Assembly (NCBI GenBank): GCA_947630735.1
Contig: CANRIR010000003.1
Coordinates: 41,954 to 105,953, forward strand
DNA from: an uncultured Marvinbryantia sp.
Lineage (GTDB): Bacteria > Bacillota > Clostridia > Lachnospirales > Lachnospiraceae
DNA: 64,000 bases
Direction: 5' to 3'
Every line of letters starts with the position of its first letter. Positions within the stretch are counted from its first letter, which is position 1. Positions 1 through 10,349 of the stretch are shown in pieces. Below the pieces are notes generated by a model. That model saw only the letters and a program-made list of their open reading frames with translations, searched no databases and had not been told where the DNA came from. Position numbers and translations under genes: made by a program.

Positions 1-847
<847 letters not shown>

Positions 848-1768
848 TTATGTCCACAGATACGCCGGATAAATGCCCGCGTCTTTCATGTCCTGTATGG
901 CTTTTACCACCACAGGCTTGTCCTCCCGGTAGGTCACGCCGTACCAGCGGTCCTCCGTCTTCAGCACCTGCACGGTGGCCTTTCCCGCGCGCACCAGCAC
1001 GTCCACCGCATAGGGCAGGAAATACTCGCATTTCTGCGGATTTTTCTCCAGGTTATCGCGCAGGAAAACGGGAAATCCCTCCCGCAGCTCCTCTAAGAAG
1101 CTCCTGCCAAACCCCCACATGTTCAGGGACACCACGCTTTCCTTCGGGATGACCGTCCAGGTGGCCCCGCCGTCCTCCGTATAGGCGGCGTCGCCGCCCC
1201 GGCGCTCGATGTGCGTGCGCTCGCGGATCTCCTTCAGGAACCCGTCCCCGTCCGTCACGCAGATTCCCCGCGACACATGGCCGTTCTCGGTCAGCGTGTT
1301 CCCGAGGACATAGCCCACCATGGCGTAGCGGTATTTCTCATCGTCCCTGTGGGTCGTCAGATAGTCGTACATCAGCCGGTAGGCGGCCGGTCCGTAGTAG
1401 TCGTCCGCGTTGATGACCGCGAAGGGCCCCTCGATCTTATCCGCCGCGGACAGCACCGCCTGGCCCGTGCCGAAGGGCTTTACCCTGTCTTTGGGCACCG
1501 CGAACCCCTGCGGCAGATCGCCGAGCCTCTGGAAGGCGTAGTCCACCTCCACATGCCTCTCCATGCGGTCGCCCACGGCCGCCCGGAAATCCGCCTCGTT
1601 CTCTTCTTTGATCACAAAGATCACTTTCCCAAACCCGGCGCGCACCGCGTCATAGACCGAAAAGTCTATGATCTTGTGGCCCGCCTCATCCACCGGGTCG
1701 ATCTGTTTCAGTCCCCCGTAGCGGCTGCCCATGCCCGCCGCCATGATCACTAAAGCTGGTCTTTCCAT
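848..1768 (-). CDS. Sugar-phosphate nucleotidyltransferase family protein
   Basis: A 306-residue cytosolic protein of the NTP_transferase (GlmU/GalU-like) fold, which activates a sugar phosphate with an NTP. The N-terminus VIMAAGMGSRYGGLKQ is the nucleotide-binding loop (GxGxR followed by a Lys). The segment FAVINADDYYG near residues 115-125 is the metal-binding Asp region. The ATG follows GGAGAACAGG. It starts nine bases after the amidase stop and is followed by galE, so a role in making a nucleotide sugar used with UDP-hexoses is likely. The substrate cannot be read from sequence. It is not a canonical GalU or RfbA, because the typical signature around the sugar site is not recognisable. 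Family sure, substrate unknown. Confidence 0.85.
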   Translation of the reverse strand: MERPALVIMAAGMGSRYGGLKQIDPVDEAGHKIIDFSVYDAVRAGFGKVIFVIKEENEADFRAAVGDRMERHVEVDYAFQRLGDLPQGFAVPKDRVKPFGTGQAVLSAADKIEGPFAVINADDYYGPAAYRLMYDYLTTHRDDEKYRYAMVGYVLGNTLTENGHVSRGICVTDGDGFLKEIRERTHIERRGGDAAYTEDGGATWTVIPKESVVSLNMWGFGRSFLEELREGFPVFLRDNLEKNPQKCEYFLPYAVDVLVRAGKATVQVLKTEDRWYGVTYREDKPVVVKAIQDMKDAGIYPAYLWT

Positions 1769-1777
1769 CCTGTTCTC

Positions 1778-3058
1778 CTAACGATTGGTGCAGATACTCT
1801 GGTTGTTGAAGATATATTCTTTTCCGTTGATGACCTTCTTCGTATTCCGGCAGGCGATGCCGTTCGCCTCCAGATACAGCCATTTCTGATGGTAATACAC
1901 CCAGGTGTCCTGCGCCATTCTTCCATTTTTCAGATCATAATACCGGTAATAGCCGTTGGAGCTTTTCATCGGGCCCGTCACCATCACCGCGTTCCGGTAG
2001 GCAAAATAGTACCAGCCGTCCTCCACCTTTGTGAGGCCCACGCAGGCCGCATGGTCCCTCGGGCTGAAGTAGTAGCGCTTGCCGTCGATATCGCGCCAGC
2101 CCTCATACAGCTTTCCGTTGTTGCTCGCCAGATACAGGCGGTTCTCATAGGTCACCAGGCCGCTCTGCCGCACCCCGTTCTCATCGGAGAGATAGGAAAC
2201 CTGGCCGATCTGGAAGACGCCGGTCTGCAGGACGCCGTATTTGTCAAAGCAATAGTACTTGCCGCCGATGTTCTGCCAGGCGTTCCGCACCTTCACGCCG
2301 TTCACATAGTATGTGCGGTATCTGCCCTCCGTGCGCCAGCCGGTGAACGGTTTTGCCTTGGACAGGTTCAGCACCTTCGCGATCCCGTCCGCATCCGCCA
2401 CACCCATGGCCTTCAGGCTTGCCTCCGTGCTCAGATACGACCTGCAGTCGTTCGGATTGCTCAAAAAACAGTGTTCTACGATCAGGCTGGGTATCTTGTA
2501 CTGCATGCCGTAGAGGATGATCCCCAGCTCGTCGTCATATCCGTAGCCGTTATTTTTGATCCCCGCCTGAGCGCCCAGCTCATTCAGGATAGCGGTGCCC
2601 AGCTTTCTGGAATACCGGGCCGCGGTGTTCGTCTCGGGGTAGGCCGCGTAGGTCGGCACCATCGCGTAAGCCCCCGACAGGGACGTCGGGCATTCCACCG
2701 TGTCGTTCAGATGGATGCTCACCAGCGCTATGGCATTGACACTTTTCGCTTTCTTGATCCTGGTCTCGCGGTCCATATAGGGGACGTCGTTGGAATAGCG
2801 CGTCATATAGACCTTCACGCCTTCATAGGTCTCCAGCTGCGCCTTCGCGTACTGGGCGATCTTAAGGTTGAGGATGTCCTCGCGGTACTCCCTGCCGTCC
2901 CATGTCCGGGTTGCGCACCCCTCTCCGCCGTGGCCGGGATCCAGGACGACCACATAGTCCTTCGCCTGCACCTGCAGGGCGGAAAACAGGAGCGCCGTCA
3001 GCAGAAACGCTCCGCATATCAGTTTCTTCCACGGGTTCCCACTGTATTCTTTCTTCAT
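1778..3058 (-). CDS. Exported N-acetylmuramoyl-L-alanine amidase with C-terminal wall-binding repeats
   Basis: The protein (426 residues) cleaves the bond between muramic acid and the stem peptide of peptidoglycan. Residues 1-32 form a signal peptide (KK, hydrophobic core, ALQVQAKD). The Amidase_3 catalytic domain spans about 34-230. It shows DPGHGG (zinc His), SIHLND (zinc His) and IVEHCFLSNPNDC with the catalytic Glu. Residues 240-426 hold aromatic and glycine repeats of about 20 residues (GWRDIDGKRYYF, GWYYFAYRNAVM, TWVYYHQKWLYLE) typical of choline/cell-wall-binding modules. The ribosome binding site is AGAGGT, five bases before ATG. It is the first gene of an operon with the nucleotidyltransferase and galE, and lies just after the ftsZ terminator. 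A role in cell separation or wall turnover is likely. Confidence 0.92.
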   Translation of the reverse strand: MKKEYSGNPWKKLICGAFLLTALLFSALQVQAKDYVVVLDPGHGGEGCATRTWDGREYREDILNLKIAQYAKAQLETYEGVKVYMTRYSNDVPYMDRETRIKKAKSVNAIALVSIHLNDTVECPTSLSGAYAMVPTYAAYPETNTAARYSRKLGTAILNELGAQAGIKNNGYGYDDELGIILYGMQYKIPSLIVEHCFLSNPNDCRSYLSTEASLKAMGVADADGIAKVLNLSKAKPFTGWRTEGRYRTYYVNGVKVRNAWQNIGGKYYCFDKYGVLQTGVFQIGQVSYLSDENGVRQSGLVTYENRLYLASNNGKLYEGWRDIDGKRYYFSPRDHAACVGLTKVEDGWYYFAYRNAVMVTGPMKSSNGYYRYYDLKNGRMAQDTWVYYHQKWLYLEANGIACRNTKKVINGKEYIFNNQSICTNR

Positions 3059-3120
3059 TATGTACCTCTTTCCGGCCCTCCGGTCCCCAGGGACGCCGGG
3101 GACGTTCCGGCCTTTCTCTT
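3059..3120 (-). other. Leader of the amidase operon with a GC-rich hairpin
   Basis: The short gap between the ftsZ terminator and the amidase start contains GTCCCC (9-base loop) GGGGAC. This inverted repeat is flanked by GGCC on both sides. No sigma-A promoter could be recognised here, so the amidase operon is either driven by an unusual promoter, by a promoter inside ftsZ, or by read-through. Confidence 0.4.
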
Positions 3121-3159
3121 AAAAAGAAGGCTGCTGCAGAACTTCTCGCATCAGCCTTC
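3121..3159 (-). terminator. Rho-independent terminator after ftsZ
   Basis: Reading the minus strand, GAAGGCTG and CAGCCTTC form an 8-bp stem whose loop contains a further TGC..GCA / AGAA..TTCT pairing. A run of five T follows directly. It begins six bases after the ftsZ stop codon. Confidence 0.85.
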
Positions 3160-3164
3160 CGTTG

Positions 3165-4352
3165 TTATCTTCTCTTCAGGAAATCGGGGATCTGGATATC
3201 CCTCTCCTGAACCTTCCCCTCAGGTGTCTTCAGCTTTCCGCCGGCTGTTCCGAGATTCAGACTGCCGAGCGGCGTCGACGCGGGCGTGCGCATCCCGGAC
3301 GTCACATCCGATCTCATATTGCCTGCCGAATAATTAAATTCCGGCACGATCCGTCTGTTCATGCCCGTCTTCTTGGGAGCAGCCGCCTCCTTCTGGGCCG
3401 CCTGGTCCGTCAGGCCGGTCGCGATCACGGTGATGCTCGCCTCATCCGCGTATGTATCGTCGTACATAGCGCCGAAGATGATGTTGGCGTTCTCGCCGGC
3501 CATCTCCTGTACATAGCTGGCCGCGTCGTTGGCATCCATCAGGGAGATATCTCCGGAGATATTGATGATCACGTGGCTCGCACCGCTGATGGTCGTCTCC
3601 AGAAGCGGGCTGGACACCGCCTGCTTCACGGCCTCCAGAGCCTTGTCGTCGCCCTTGGCTTGTCCGATGCCGATGTGGGCAATGCCCTTGTCCGTCATGA
3701 CGGTCTGCACATCCGCAAAGTCGAGATTGATCAGCGCCGGCAGGTTGATCAGGTCCGTGATGCCCTGCACCGCCTGCTGCAGCACCTCATCCGCCTTTTT
3801 GAGCGCCTCCGGCATCGTGGTGCGCCTGTCCACGATCTCCAGCAATTTATCGTTTGGAATGACGATCAGAGTATCGACGTTGTCTTTCAGCTTTTCAATG
3901 CCGGCGATCGCATTGTTCATGCGGGTCTTCGCCTCAAAGCGGAACGGCTTTGTGACCACGCCCACCGTGAGAATGCCCATCTCCTTGGCGATGCCTGCCA
4001 CCACCGGAGCCGCGCCGGTTCCGGTTCCGCCGCCCATACCGCAGGTGACAAACACCATGTCCGCCCCCTGGATAGCCTGCTTGATCTCCTCCGAGCTCTC
4101 CTCGGCAGCCTGCTGTCCAACCTGAGGTTTTGCGCCGGCGCCAAGCCCTTTGGTCACCTTCTCACCGATCTGGATCGTGTGCGGAGCCCTGCACAGGTCA
4201 AGCGCCTGTTTATCTGTATTGATCCCGATGAATTCCACACCGGCGATCGTCTCATCGACCATTCTATTGACCGCATTGTTACCTGCGCCGCCGACACCGA
4301 TCACAATAATCTTTGCCGCAGATTCAGCTTCGTTTGACATAATCTCTAACAA
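3165..4352 (-). CDS. ftsZ: Cell division GTPase FtsZ
   Basis: FtsZ polymerises into the cytokinetic Z ring and recruits the division machinery. The sequence shows [13 protein letters not shown] at the N-terminus, the tubulin signature [10 protein letters not shown], and the NDKLLE and NNAI segments of the T7 region. After a variable linker comes the C-terminal peptide [11 protein letters not shown], which binds FtsA/SepF-type partners. The best start is TTG at 4352, placed seven bases after GGAGG (protein [11 protein letters not shown], about 395 residues). An in-frame ATG lies 12 bases downstream, and longer frames have no ribosome binding site. It is transcribed from its own promoter and closed by its own terminator, separating it from the rest of the dcw cluster. 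No ftsA lies beside it. Confidence 0.98.
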   Translation of the reverse strand: MLEIMSNEAESAAKIIVIGVGGAGNNAVNRMVDETIAGVEFIGINTDKQALDLCRAPHTIQIGEKVTKGLGAGAKPQVGQQAAEESSEEIKQAIQGADMVFVTCGMGGGTGTGAAPVVAGIAKEMGILTVGVVTKPFRFEAKTRMNNAIAGIEKLKDNVDTLIVIPNDKLLEIVDRRTTMPEALKKADEVLQQAVQGITDLINLPALINLDFADVQTVMTDKGIAHIGIGQAKGDDKALEAVKQAVSSPLLETTISGASHVIINISGDISLMDANDAASYVQEMAGENANIIFGAMYDDTYADEASITVIATGLTDQAAQKEAAAPKKTGMNRRIVPEFNYSAGNMRSDVTSGMRTPASTPLGSLNLGTAGGKLKTPEGKVQERDIQIPDFLKRR

Positions 4353-4412
4353 CGTGCTTCCTCCTTCATACATTCTGCCATAAGACAGTATTTTCCCACT
4401 ATTTCTCTTACT

Positions 4413-4441
4413 ATCATATAAGTTTTTATACAAATTATCAA
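4413..4441 (-). promoter_or_regulatory. Sigma-A promoter for ftsZ
   Basis: On the minus strand, TTGATA (4441-4436), a 17-base spacer and TATGAT (4418-4413). The predicted transcript begins near 4406 and carries a leader of about 54 bases before the TTG start of ftsZ. The region from 4353 to 4473 is otherwise AT-rich and non-coding. Confidence 0.8.
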
Positions 4442-4473
4442 GAGTTTTTTCACGAAAAATTTCAATTTAAGAT

Positions 4474-5499
4474 TCAATTTAGGATATATGCGCCCGTATA
4501 CGGGTCGATATAGCCGTATCCGTCCGTGATGATCCCCCCGTCGTCGCTTAAATACTGCTTTTCCAGATTGGTGGTCACATTGCCCGCTTCGTCCGTGTAG
4601 ATCTGATTTCCGGCCGCGTCCGTGCTGAAGCGGCTCTCGTCGTCCACGTAGCCTCCGCCCTGCGCATTGGCGGCCTGCTCATCCTTATCTTCCTCCGCCT
4701 GCTCCTCCGATTCCTCCACCATGCTGCCGATGTCTATGATCAGTTCCTCTTCTTCCTCGCCGCGCTCGCCTTTCAGGAAGCGGAACGTGGTGGTATCCGG
4801 CGTATACGTTTCCATGTGCAGAGTCCCCGACATGCCCTCCATCTCCGGGCAGATCTCCGAAAGCTCCATCAGCTTTTCCTCCAGATAGGAGGTGTCGCCC
4901 AGAAGAACCCTCTGAAGGCCGAAATACAGGATGATCTCCCGGTTCTCGTCGAAATGCACCTCGTCCGGCGCAAGGCCGCTCTGGTGGATCAGCCTGGAGG
5001 TTTCCACGATCTCATCCAGGAAATCCTGGTCGTCCACCGGAAGATGCGCCCCGACGACCGGCTGCCCCAGGGTTATCCCGGAAAACGGCGGTATGCCCTC
5101 CCGCGCCTCCCCGGACATCTCCACCACATTTCCGTCTATGTCAAAATACACGCGCGACCCGTCATACATCAGATAGCCCCCGATGGTCTTCTCGTAAACC
5201 TTGATCTGCACGTGATAGGGGCTGATCATCGTCACCTCCACGGCGCTTAAGAACGGCAGAGACTCCGCGTTCTCCGGATTGCTGTACTTCCAGGTCAGAT
5301 AGAGAGCGTTCTCCGCCATGGAGTCGGACATGACCATCTGCCGGATCTCCTCCGCGGAATAAAATTCATTTCCCACCACATCCACCGTGCGGATGTGGAA
5401 CAGGCCGAATATCACAGCAGCGCCGATCACCGCCGTCCCGAGAAAGATCAAAAGCGGGATCTTCAGTATTTTCTGTGTATTTCTCTTTTGCAGCTGCAT
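4474..5499 (-). CDS. ftsQ: Cell division protein FtsQ/DivIB
   Basis: A bitopic division protein (341 residues) that links early and late divisome components outside the membrane. A short basic cytoplasmic tail is followed by a membrane span (IPLLIFLGTAVIGAAVIFGLF). Next comes a POTRA-type domain starting at IRTVDVVGNEFYSAEEI and the FtsQ beta domain. The C-terminal 90 residues are an acidic, low-complexity tail rich in Glu, Asp and Gly (EERGEEEEEL, EESEEQAEEDKDEQ). The ATG at 5499 follows GAGGAGTGGCACC with correct spacing; a longer frame begins six codons upstream without such a site. It lies 20 bases after murA and is the last gene of the dcw transcript before the ftsZ promoter. Confidence 0.92.
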   Translation of the reverse strand: MQLQKRNTQKILKIPLLIFLGTAVIGAAVIFGLFHIRTVDVVGNEFYSAEEIRQMVMSDSMAENALYLTWKYSNPENAESLPFLSAVEVTMISPYHVQIKVYEKTIGGYLMYDGSRVYFDIDGNVVEMSGEAREGIPPFSGITLGQPVVGAHLPVDDQDFLDEIVETSRLIHQSGLAPDEVHFDENREIILYFGLQRVLLGDTSYLEEKLMELSEICPEMEGMSGTLHMETYTPDTTTFRFLKGERGEEEEELIIDIGSMVEESEEQAEEDKDEQAANAQGGGYVDDESRFSTDAAGNQIYTDEAGNVTTNLEKQYLSDDGGIITDGYGYIDPYTGAYILN

Positions 5500-5519
5500 G
5501 GTGCCACTCCTCTCCACTT

Positions 5520-6776
5520 CTATATCTCCCGGATATCCGCCCCCAGGGCCGCCAGGTCGCGGCAGATATCCTCATAACCCCTTTTGATAAACCGGCTCCC
5601 AGAGATCGCCGTCTCTCCCCCGGCGATCAGTCCGGCGGCCGCCAGCGCCGCTCCTCCGCGCAGTTCCCGCGCCGCGACCGCTGTGCCCTTCAGTGCGGCC
5701 GGTCCTCTCACCACCGCACAGTTGTTTTCTATCTCAATATCCGCGCCCATCTTTGCCAGCTCCGCGGCGATCTGAAAGCGGGACTCAAACATCGTCTCCT
5801 CCACCCGGCTGGCGCCCGAGGCGGTCAGAAGATATACCAGTATCTGGGACTGCAGATCCGTGGGGAACCCCGGATAGGGCTCCGTGCGCACAAAGCGCTC
5901 CCCCGGATGCGCGCCGGAGGCATCCAGGATGATCCGCTTCCCGACAGCGCGCACGCTCGCGCCGTCCCCGCGCAGGATATCCGCAAGCGGCCGCAGGGTC
6001 TCCTCCTGCGCCCCGTGCAGTGTCACCTGTCCGCGGGTGCCGGCCGCCGCCAGAAGATACGTGCCCGCCACGATGCGGTCGGACATCAGCTCATACTCGG
6101 AATCCCGCAGGCTGTCCACCCCGGTGATCGTCAGCACACTGCCGCCCGCCCCCTCGATCCGCGCGCCCTTTTCATTCAGGAACCGGCACAGCTCCGTGAT
6201 CTCCGGTTCCCTGGCGCAGTTTTTGAGCACCGTGACGCCCTGCGCCAGCACCGCTCCGAGCACGGCGTTTTCCGTAGCCCCGACACTGGGGAACTCCAGC
6301 GCCGCAGTGCACCCCGCCGGCCTTCCCTGGGGGATCTGAAGGCAGATCCCCTCCCTGCCGGTCTGCGGCAGGGCGCCCATCTTCCGGAAGATCTGCAGGT
6401 GCAGGTCGATGGGTCGCGTTCCGATGGTGCATCCGCCCGGATAAGGCAGGCAGGCGCGGCCAAACCGCCCGAGCAGGCTTCCCGTCAGAAGTACAGACGC
6501 CCGGAAGCGTGTGGCGTAGCGGGCCGGCACAGGAAGATCCTCCGCCCGCGACGCGTCTATGACGAGGGCTCCTCCCTCGCGGAAAACCGTGCAGCCCAAT
6601 TCTCTCAGTATGGAACTCATGCACTCCACATCCAGAATACGCGGACAGTTCCAGAGCACTGTCTTTCCCGGGTGCAGCACAGCGGCCGCCATCAGAGGCA
6701 GGGCCGCGTTTTTTGATCCCTGAATGGTAAGCTCCCCGCACAGAGGAACGTTCCCCCGTATCCATATCCGACTCAC
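5520..6776 (-). CDS. murA: UDP-N-acetylglucosamine 1-carboxyvinyltransferase MurA
   Basis: MurA transfers enolpyruvate from PEP to UDP-GlcNAc, the first committed step of peptidoglycan synthesis in the cytosol. The N-terminus has the GSKNAALPLMAAAVL substrate loop (Lys/Asn of the KN motif). The catalytic loop reads GGCTIGTRPIDLH with Cys116, equivalent to E. coli Cys115, the residue alkylated by fosfomycin. Length (418 residues) is normal. The start should be GTG at 6776, because GGAGG lies seven bases before it, whereas the ATG two codons upstream directly abuts the ribosome binding site. It sits between ftsW and ftsQ, the place usually held by murG in this cluster; murG is absent from the window. 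Confidence 0.95.
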   Translation of the reverse strand: MSRIWIRGNVPLCGELTIQGSKNAALPLMAAAVLHPGKTVLWNCPRILDVECMSSILRELGCTVFREGGALVIDASRAEDLPVPARYATRFRASVLLTGSLLGRFGRACLPYPGGCTIGTRPIDLHLQIFRKMGALPQTGREGICLQIPQGRPAGCTAALEFPSVGATENAVLGAVLAQGVTVLKNCAREPEITELCRFLNEKGARIEGAGGSVLTITGVDSLRDSEYELMSDRIVAGTYLLAAAGTRGQVTLHGAQEETLRPLADILRGDGASVRAVGKRIILDASGAHPGERFVRTEPYPGFPTDLQSQILVYLLTASGASRVEETMFESRFQIAAELAKMGADIEIENNCAVVRGPAALKGTAVAARELRGGAALAAAGLIAGGETAISGSRFIKRGYEDICRDLAALGADIREI

Positions 6777-6848
6777 GCGCATACCTCCAGGCAGAAACTG
6801 TACTTATCCTTAAGGTATGCGCAGGGCGCAGAAACCGTGCAGGGCGCG

Positions 6849-7922
6849 CTACTTCCGCCATCTGCTGACCGACAGCGCCAGCCCCATCTCCGCGAGCAGA
6901 AAGAGCACGGAGGTGCCGCCGTAGCTGATGAAGGGCAGCGTGATGCCCGTATTCGGGATGGTGTTCGTGACCACGGCAATATTCAAAATGACCTGTATGG
7001 CAATATGGCCCATGATCCCGCAGCAGATCAGCGCCCCGAACACATCCGGGGCATGGGTGGCGATGACCATAAACCTCCACAGCATCAGCAAAAAGATCAG
7101 GATCAGGAGCAGGGCTCCAAAAAGTCCCAGCTCCTCGCAGATGATGGAAAAGATCATATCGTTCTGGGCCTCCGGCACGAATCCCAGCTTCTGCAGGCTC
7201 TCCCCCAGTCCCCTGCCGAACAGTCCGCCCGAGCCGATGGCGTACAGCCCCTGTATGGTCTGGAAGCCCTTCTCATAGGCCTCCGGGTTGCGCCAGATGG
7301 CCAGGCGCTCCAGCCGGTACTGCTCCATGCTCAGAAAAATGCCGATGAAGCCGATCCCCGTCAGTCCCAGCCAGACAAACTGCAGATATTTCGGATTGGA
7401 GACAAAGGCCAGGATCACCGCAATGCCCAGGATGATGATGGCCGTGCTCAGATTGTTGGTGCCCACCAGGCCCACGATGGGGAGCACCAGGCACACCACC
7501 AGAAGGAGCGTCCGGATGCTTCCCGGTTTTTTCCGGTACCTGCTGATGATGCACGCCAAAAACAGAATGACCGCCGGCTTGGCGAACTCCGACGGCTGGA
7601 AAGAGAGCGGGCCGATGGACAGCCAGCGCCTGGATCCGTTGTAGGAGTCCCCCACCAGGAGCACGGCCCCGGAGAGCGCCATGGACAAAAGATAGCCCCA
7701 TCCGGCAAACCGCGCGAACAGATGATAGTCTATCCGCGACACCACAGCCATGGCGATCAGCCCAAGGGCGGTGGCGAACAGCTGCTTTTTAAAATAGTAG
7801 CCCGGATCCAGAAAGCGTACCCTGCCGTTGTATGCGCTTGTACTGTACAGTGTGACCAGGCCGAATACGACCAGCGCCAGCACGATCATCTGCAGTGTGT
7901 AGTCCGCATGTTTCCGGGCCAA
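6849..7922 (-). CDS. ftsW: SEDS-family peptidoglycan polymerase FtsW/SpoVE
   Basis: An integral membrane glycosyltransferase (357 residues, about ten hydrophobic spans) that polymerises lipid II at the septum together with a class B PBP. Family motifs are present: NGSRRWLSIGPLSFQPSE, TNNLSTAIII, a long extracytoplasmic loop with QTIQGLYAIGSGG and GRGLGESLQK, and the C-terminal FISYGGTSVL. The translated start is TTG at 7922, nine bases after GGGAG, only a few bases past the murD stop. Sequence alone does not separate vegetative FtsW from the sporulation paralogue SpoVE. As the only SEDS gene in the cluster it probably serves division. Confidence 0.93.
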   Translation of the reverse strand: MARKHADYTLQMIVLALVVFGLVTLYSTSAYNGRVRFLDPGYYFKKQLFATALGLIAMAVVSRIDYHLFARFAGWGYLLSMALSGAVLLVGDSYNGSRRWLSIGPLSFQPSEFAKPAVILFLACIISRYRKKPGSIRTLLLVVCLVLPIVGLVGTNNLSTAIIILGIAVILAFVSNPKYLQFVWLGLTGIGFIGIFLSMEQYRLERLAIWRNPEAYEKGFQTIQGLYAIGSGGLFGRGLGESLQKLGFVPEAQNDMIFSIICEELGLFGALLLILIFLLMLWRFMVIATHAPDVFGALICCGIMGHIAIQVILNIAVVTNTIPNTGITLPFISYGGTSVLFLLAEMGLALSVSRWRK

Positions 7923-7928
7923 CAGCCA

Positions 7929-9302
7929 TCACTCCCGCTTTGGGTTTTTCAATCCTCTCACCAGCTCTTTGAAGATCTTTCCACGCACCTCATAGTTGGG
8001 GAACATGCCCCAGCTGGCGCAGGCCGGTGAGAGCAGCACAGCGTCCCCGCTCCTGGCATTTTCATGGCAGAAGCGGAACGCCTCCTCAAACGTATCTTTT
8101 AACACAACATCGTGAAAGCCGCACTCCCGCGCCGCCTTTGCGATCTTCTCCCTGGTCTGGCCGATCAGGACCAGATAGCGCACCTTTCCGTCAAAAGAGC
8201 GGATCCACTCCTCATAAGAGGAATTTTTGTCATAGCCGCCGCCGATCAGCAAAGTGGGGCGGTCCATCGCCTGGATCCCCTTGATGGCGGCGTCCGGATT
8301 GGTTCCCTTGGAGTCGTTGTAGTAAGCCACCCCATCGATCTCCTCCACAAACTCAATGCGGTGTTCCACCGCCGTGAAGCGCTGCAGCACATAGCGGATA
8401 TCCTCCACAGCCACCCCATAGGCCAGCGCCATGGCCGCCGCGGCCATCACATTCTCATGGTTGTGGCGCCCCGGGAGCTTCAGCTCCTTCGTGCTGCACA
8501 CGGGCACACAGCCCGTTTCGTCCCGGTACTCGATCACCTCGCCGTTCAGGCTGATCCCTCTCTCTAATCTACGCAGGCTGCTGAAAAATATGACACGGCA
8601 GGAAAGGCTCTCCCCGAATCGGCGCAGCACCTCGTCCTCATAATTCAGGACGCAGGTATCTTCCGCCGTCTGGTTCTCCGCGATCCGCTCCTTGACCCGT
8701 ATGTATTCCTCCATCGTGTGGTGCCGGTTCAGGTGATCCGGCGTGATGTTCAGGATCGCGCTGACCCTCGGATGAAATGTGTCGATGGTCTCCAGCTGGA
8801 AGCTGCTGATCTCCGCGACGGTCACGGAAGAATCCGTGGTCTTCGCGGCCGTCTCCGTATAGGGGATCCCGATATTTCCCACCACGAACACGGAGGGATT
8901 TACATGCTCCATGATCGCCCCCAGAAGACTGGTGGTCGTGGTCTTGCCGTTCGTGCCGGTAACGGCCAGCACATCTCCCCTGCTGTTTTGACAGGCCAGC
9001 TCCACTTCTCCCCAGATGGGGATCCCCATGGCACGCATGCGCTCCACGACCGGCAGATCCACAGGCACGCCGGGGCTCAGCACGGCCAGGGACAGTTCTT
9101 CCAGGATCTTTTCCGGGATCTCCCCCAGATATACCTTTGCGCCGCCCTCTCCCAGTTTTTCCAGTATCTCGCTTTCCTTTAACTCACGGTTCCCGTCAAA
9201 CAGCACCGGGCGCGCTCCCATGCTGATCAGCAGCCGCGCCGCCGCGATCCCGCTGATGCCTGTACCAAAAACAAGCACTTTTTTTTCTCTCAGATCTGTC
9301 AT
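7929..9302 (-). CDS. murD: UDP-N-acetylmuramoyl-L-alanine--D-glutamate ligase MurD
   Basis: ATP-dependent cytosolic ligase that adds D-Glu to UDP-MurNAc-L-Ala. The N-terminal domain has VLVFGTGISGIAAA for nucleotide-sugar binding. The central Mur ligase domain carries the P-loop VTGTNGKTTTTSL at about residues 115-127, followed by SSFQLET and ITPDHLNRH. The C-terminal domain has NDSKGTNPDA and LLSPACASWGMF, both typical of MurD. Length of 457 residues is normal. The start follows GGAGAGAGGATAG. It is 24 bases downstream of mraY and immediately upstream of ftsW. Confidence 0.97.
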   Translation of the reverse strand: MTDLREKKVLVFGTGISGIAAARLLISMGARPVLFDGNRELKESEILEKLGEGGAKVYLGEIPEKILEELSLAVLSPGVPVDLPVVERMRAMGIPIWGEVELACQNSRGDVLAVTGTNGKTTTTSLLGAIMEHVNPSVFVVGNIGIPYTETAAKTTDSSVTVAEISSFQLETIDTFHPRVSAILNITPDHLNRHHTMEEYIRVKERIAENQTAEDTCVLNYEDEVLRRFGESLSCRVIFFSSLRRLERGISLNGEVIEYRDETGCVPVCSTKELKLPGRHNHENVMAAAAMALAYGVAVEDIRYVLQRFTAVEHRIEFVEEIDGVAYYNDSKGTNPDAAIKGIQAMDRPTLLIGGGYDKNSSYEEWIRSFDGKVRYLVLIGQTREKIAKAARECGFHDVVLKDTFEEAFRFCHENARSGDAVLLSPACASWGMFPNYEVRGKIFKELVRGLKNPKRE

Positions 9303-9326
9303 CTATCCTCTCTCCCGTCTTCCGTT

Positions 9327-10286
9327 TTACAGTCCGCTCAGGCACACCAGGCAGAGCAGGGCGGTGACCACCGTGAACAGCGCCACCACCTGGGTCTCCG
9401 ACCAGCCGCTCAGCTCAAAATGGTGATGGATGGGCGCCATCTTGAAGAACCTCTTGCCGCCCGTCTTTCGAAAATACGTGACCTGTATGATCACGGAGAG
9501 CACCTCCACCATGTAGACCAGCCCGAACACCGGGATCAGGATGGGGATCTGGAGCATGTAGGCCGTCCCGGCCACAAAGCCGCCTAAGGCCAGAGAGCCC
9601 GTGTCCCCCATGAACACCTTGGCGGGGTGCGCGTTGAACATCAGAAATCCCAGAAGCGCCCCGGTCACGGCCGCCGTGATGGGCTCCACACCCGCGCCCA
9701 TCCCGATGGAGACCACCGTAAAGAACACGGCCACCATAGTGGTCACCCCGGTGGCAAGGCCGTCCAGGCCATCCGTGAAATTGACGCCGTTTACCGTGCC
9801 CAGCACCACCAGATACACAAAGGGCACCGTTATCCAGACACACTCAAAATACATGCCGCCCGTGAACGGGAGCATGACGCGCAGGCAGTCCGGATCCGCC
9901 ACCAGGATGTAGATCACAAATATGGTGGTGAGCACAAACTGCAGGATGAATTTCTGCTTCGGCATCAGGCCGTCGGAGCGCTTCAGGACCACTTTCAGAT
10001 AGTCGTCCAGAAAACCGATGATGCCAAATCCCAGGGTCAGGAACAGCACCGGGATGATGCGCGGGTACCTGCCCGCAAACATCAGGGACGTGACCAGGAT
10101 GCTGATCAAAATGATCAGCCCGCCCATGGTCGGCGTTCCGTTTTTCTTTAAGTGGGCCTTTACCCCGTCCTCGCGCTCCGTATTTCCCACCTTCAGCTTT
10201 CGCAGGAACGGTATTACCAGCGGACTTAATATCACGCTGATGCCAAAAGCGATCAGCAGTGACAGAACCACTTCCAAGCTTATCAT
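9327..10286 (-). CDS. mraY: Phospho-N-acetylmuramoyl-pentapeptide transferase MraY
   Basis: Integral membrane enzyme (319 residues, about ten spans) that transfers phospho-MurNAc-pentapeptide to undecaprenyl phosphate, making lipid I. Catalytic motifs are visible: GFLDDYLKV (Asp-Asp for Mg), VNFTDGLDGLATG and the C-terminal APIHHHFE histidine cluster. The ATG lies nine bases after GGAGG. It is between spoVD and murD, the usual order in Firmicutes. Confidence 0.97.
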   Translation of the reverse strand: MISLEVVLSLLIAFGISVILSPLVIPFLRKLKVGNTEREDGVKAHLKKNGTPTMGGLIILISILVTSLMFAGRYPRIIPVLFLTLGFGIIGFLDDYLKVVLKRSDGLMPKQKFILQFVLTTIFVIYILVADPDCLRVMLPFTGGMYFECVWITVPFVYLVVLGTVNGVNFTDGLDGLATGVTTMVAVFFTVVSIGMGAGVEPITAAVTGALLGFLMFNAHPAKVFMGDTGSLALGGFVAGTAYMLQIPILIPVFGLVYMVEVLSVIIQVTYFRKTGGKRFFKMAPIHHHFELSGWSETQVVALFTVVTALLCLVCLSGL

Positions 10287-10349
10287 GTTCGTTATCCTCC
10301 TAAAAGACTACATATAGTGTATTATAAGTCCTTTTTCCCTATTAGGCAA

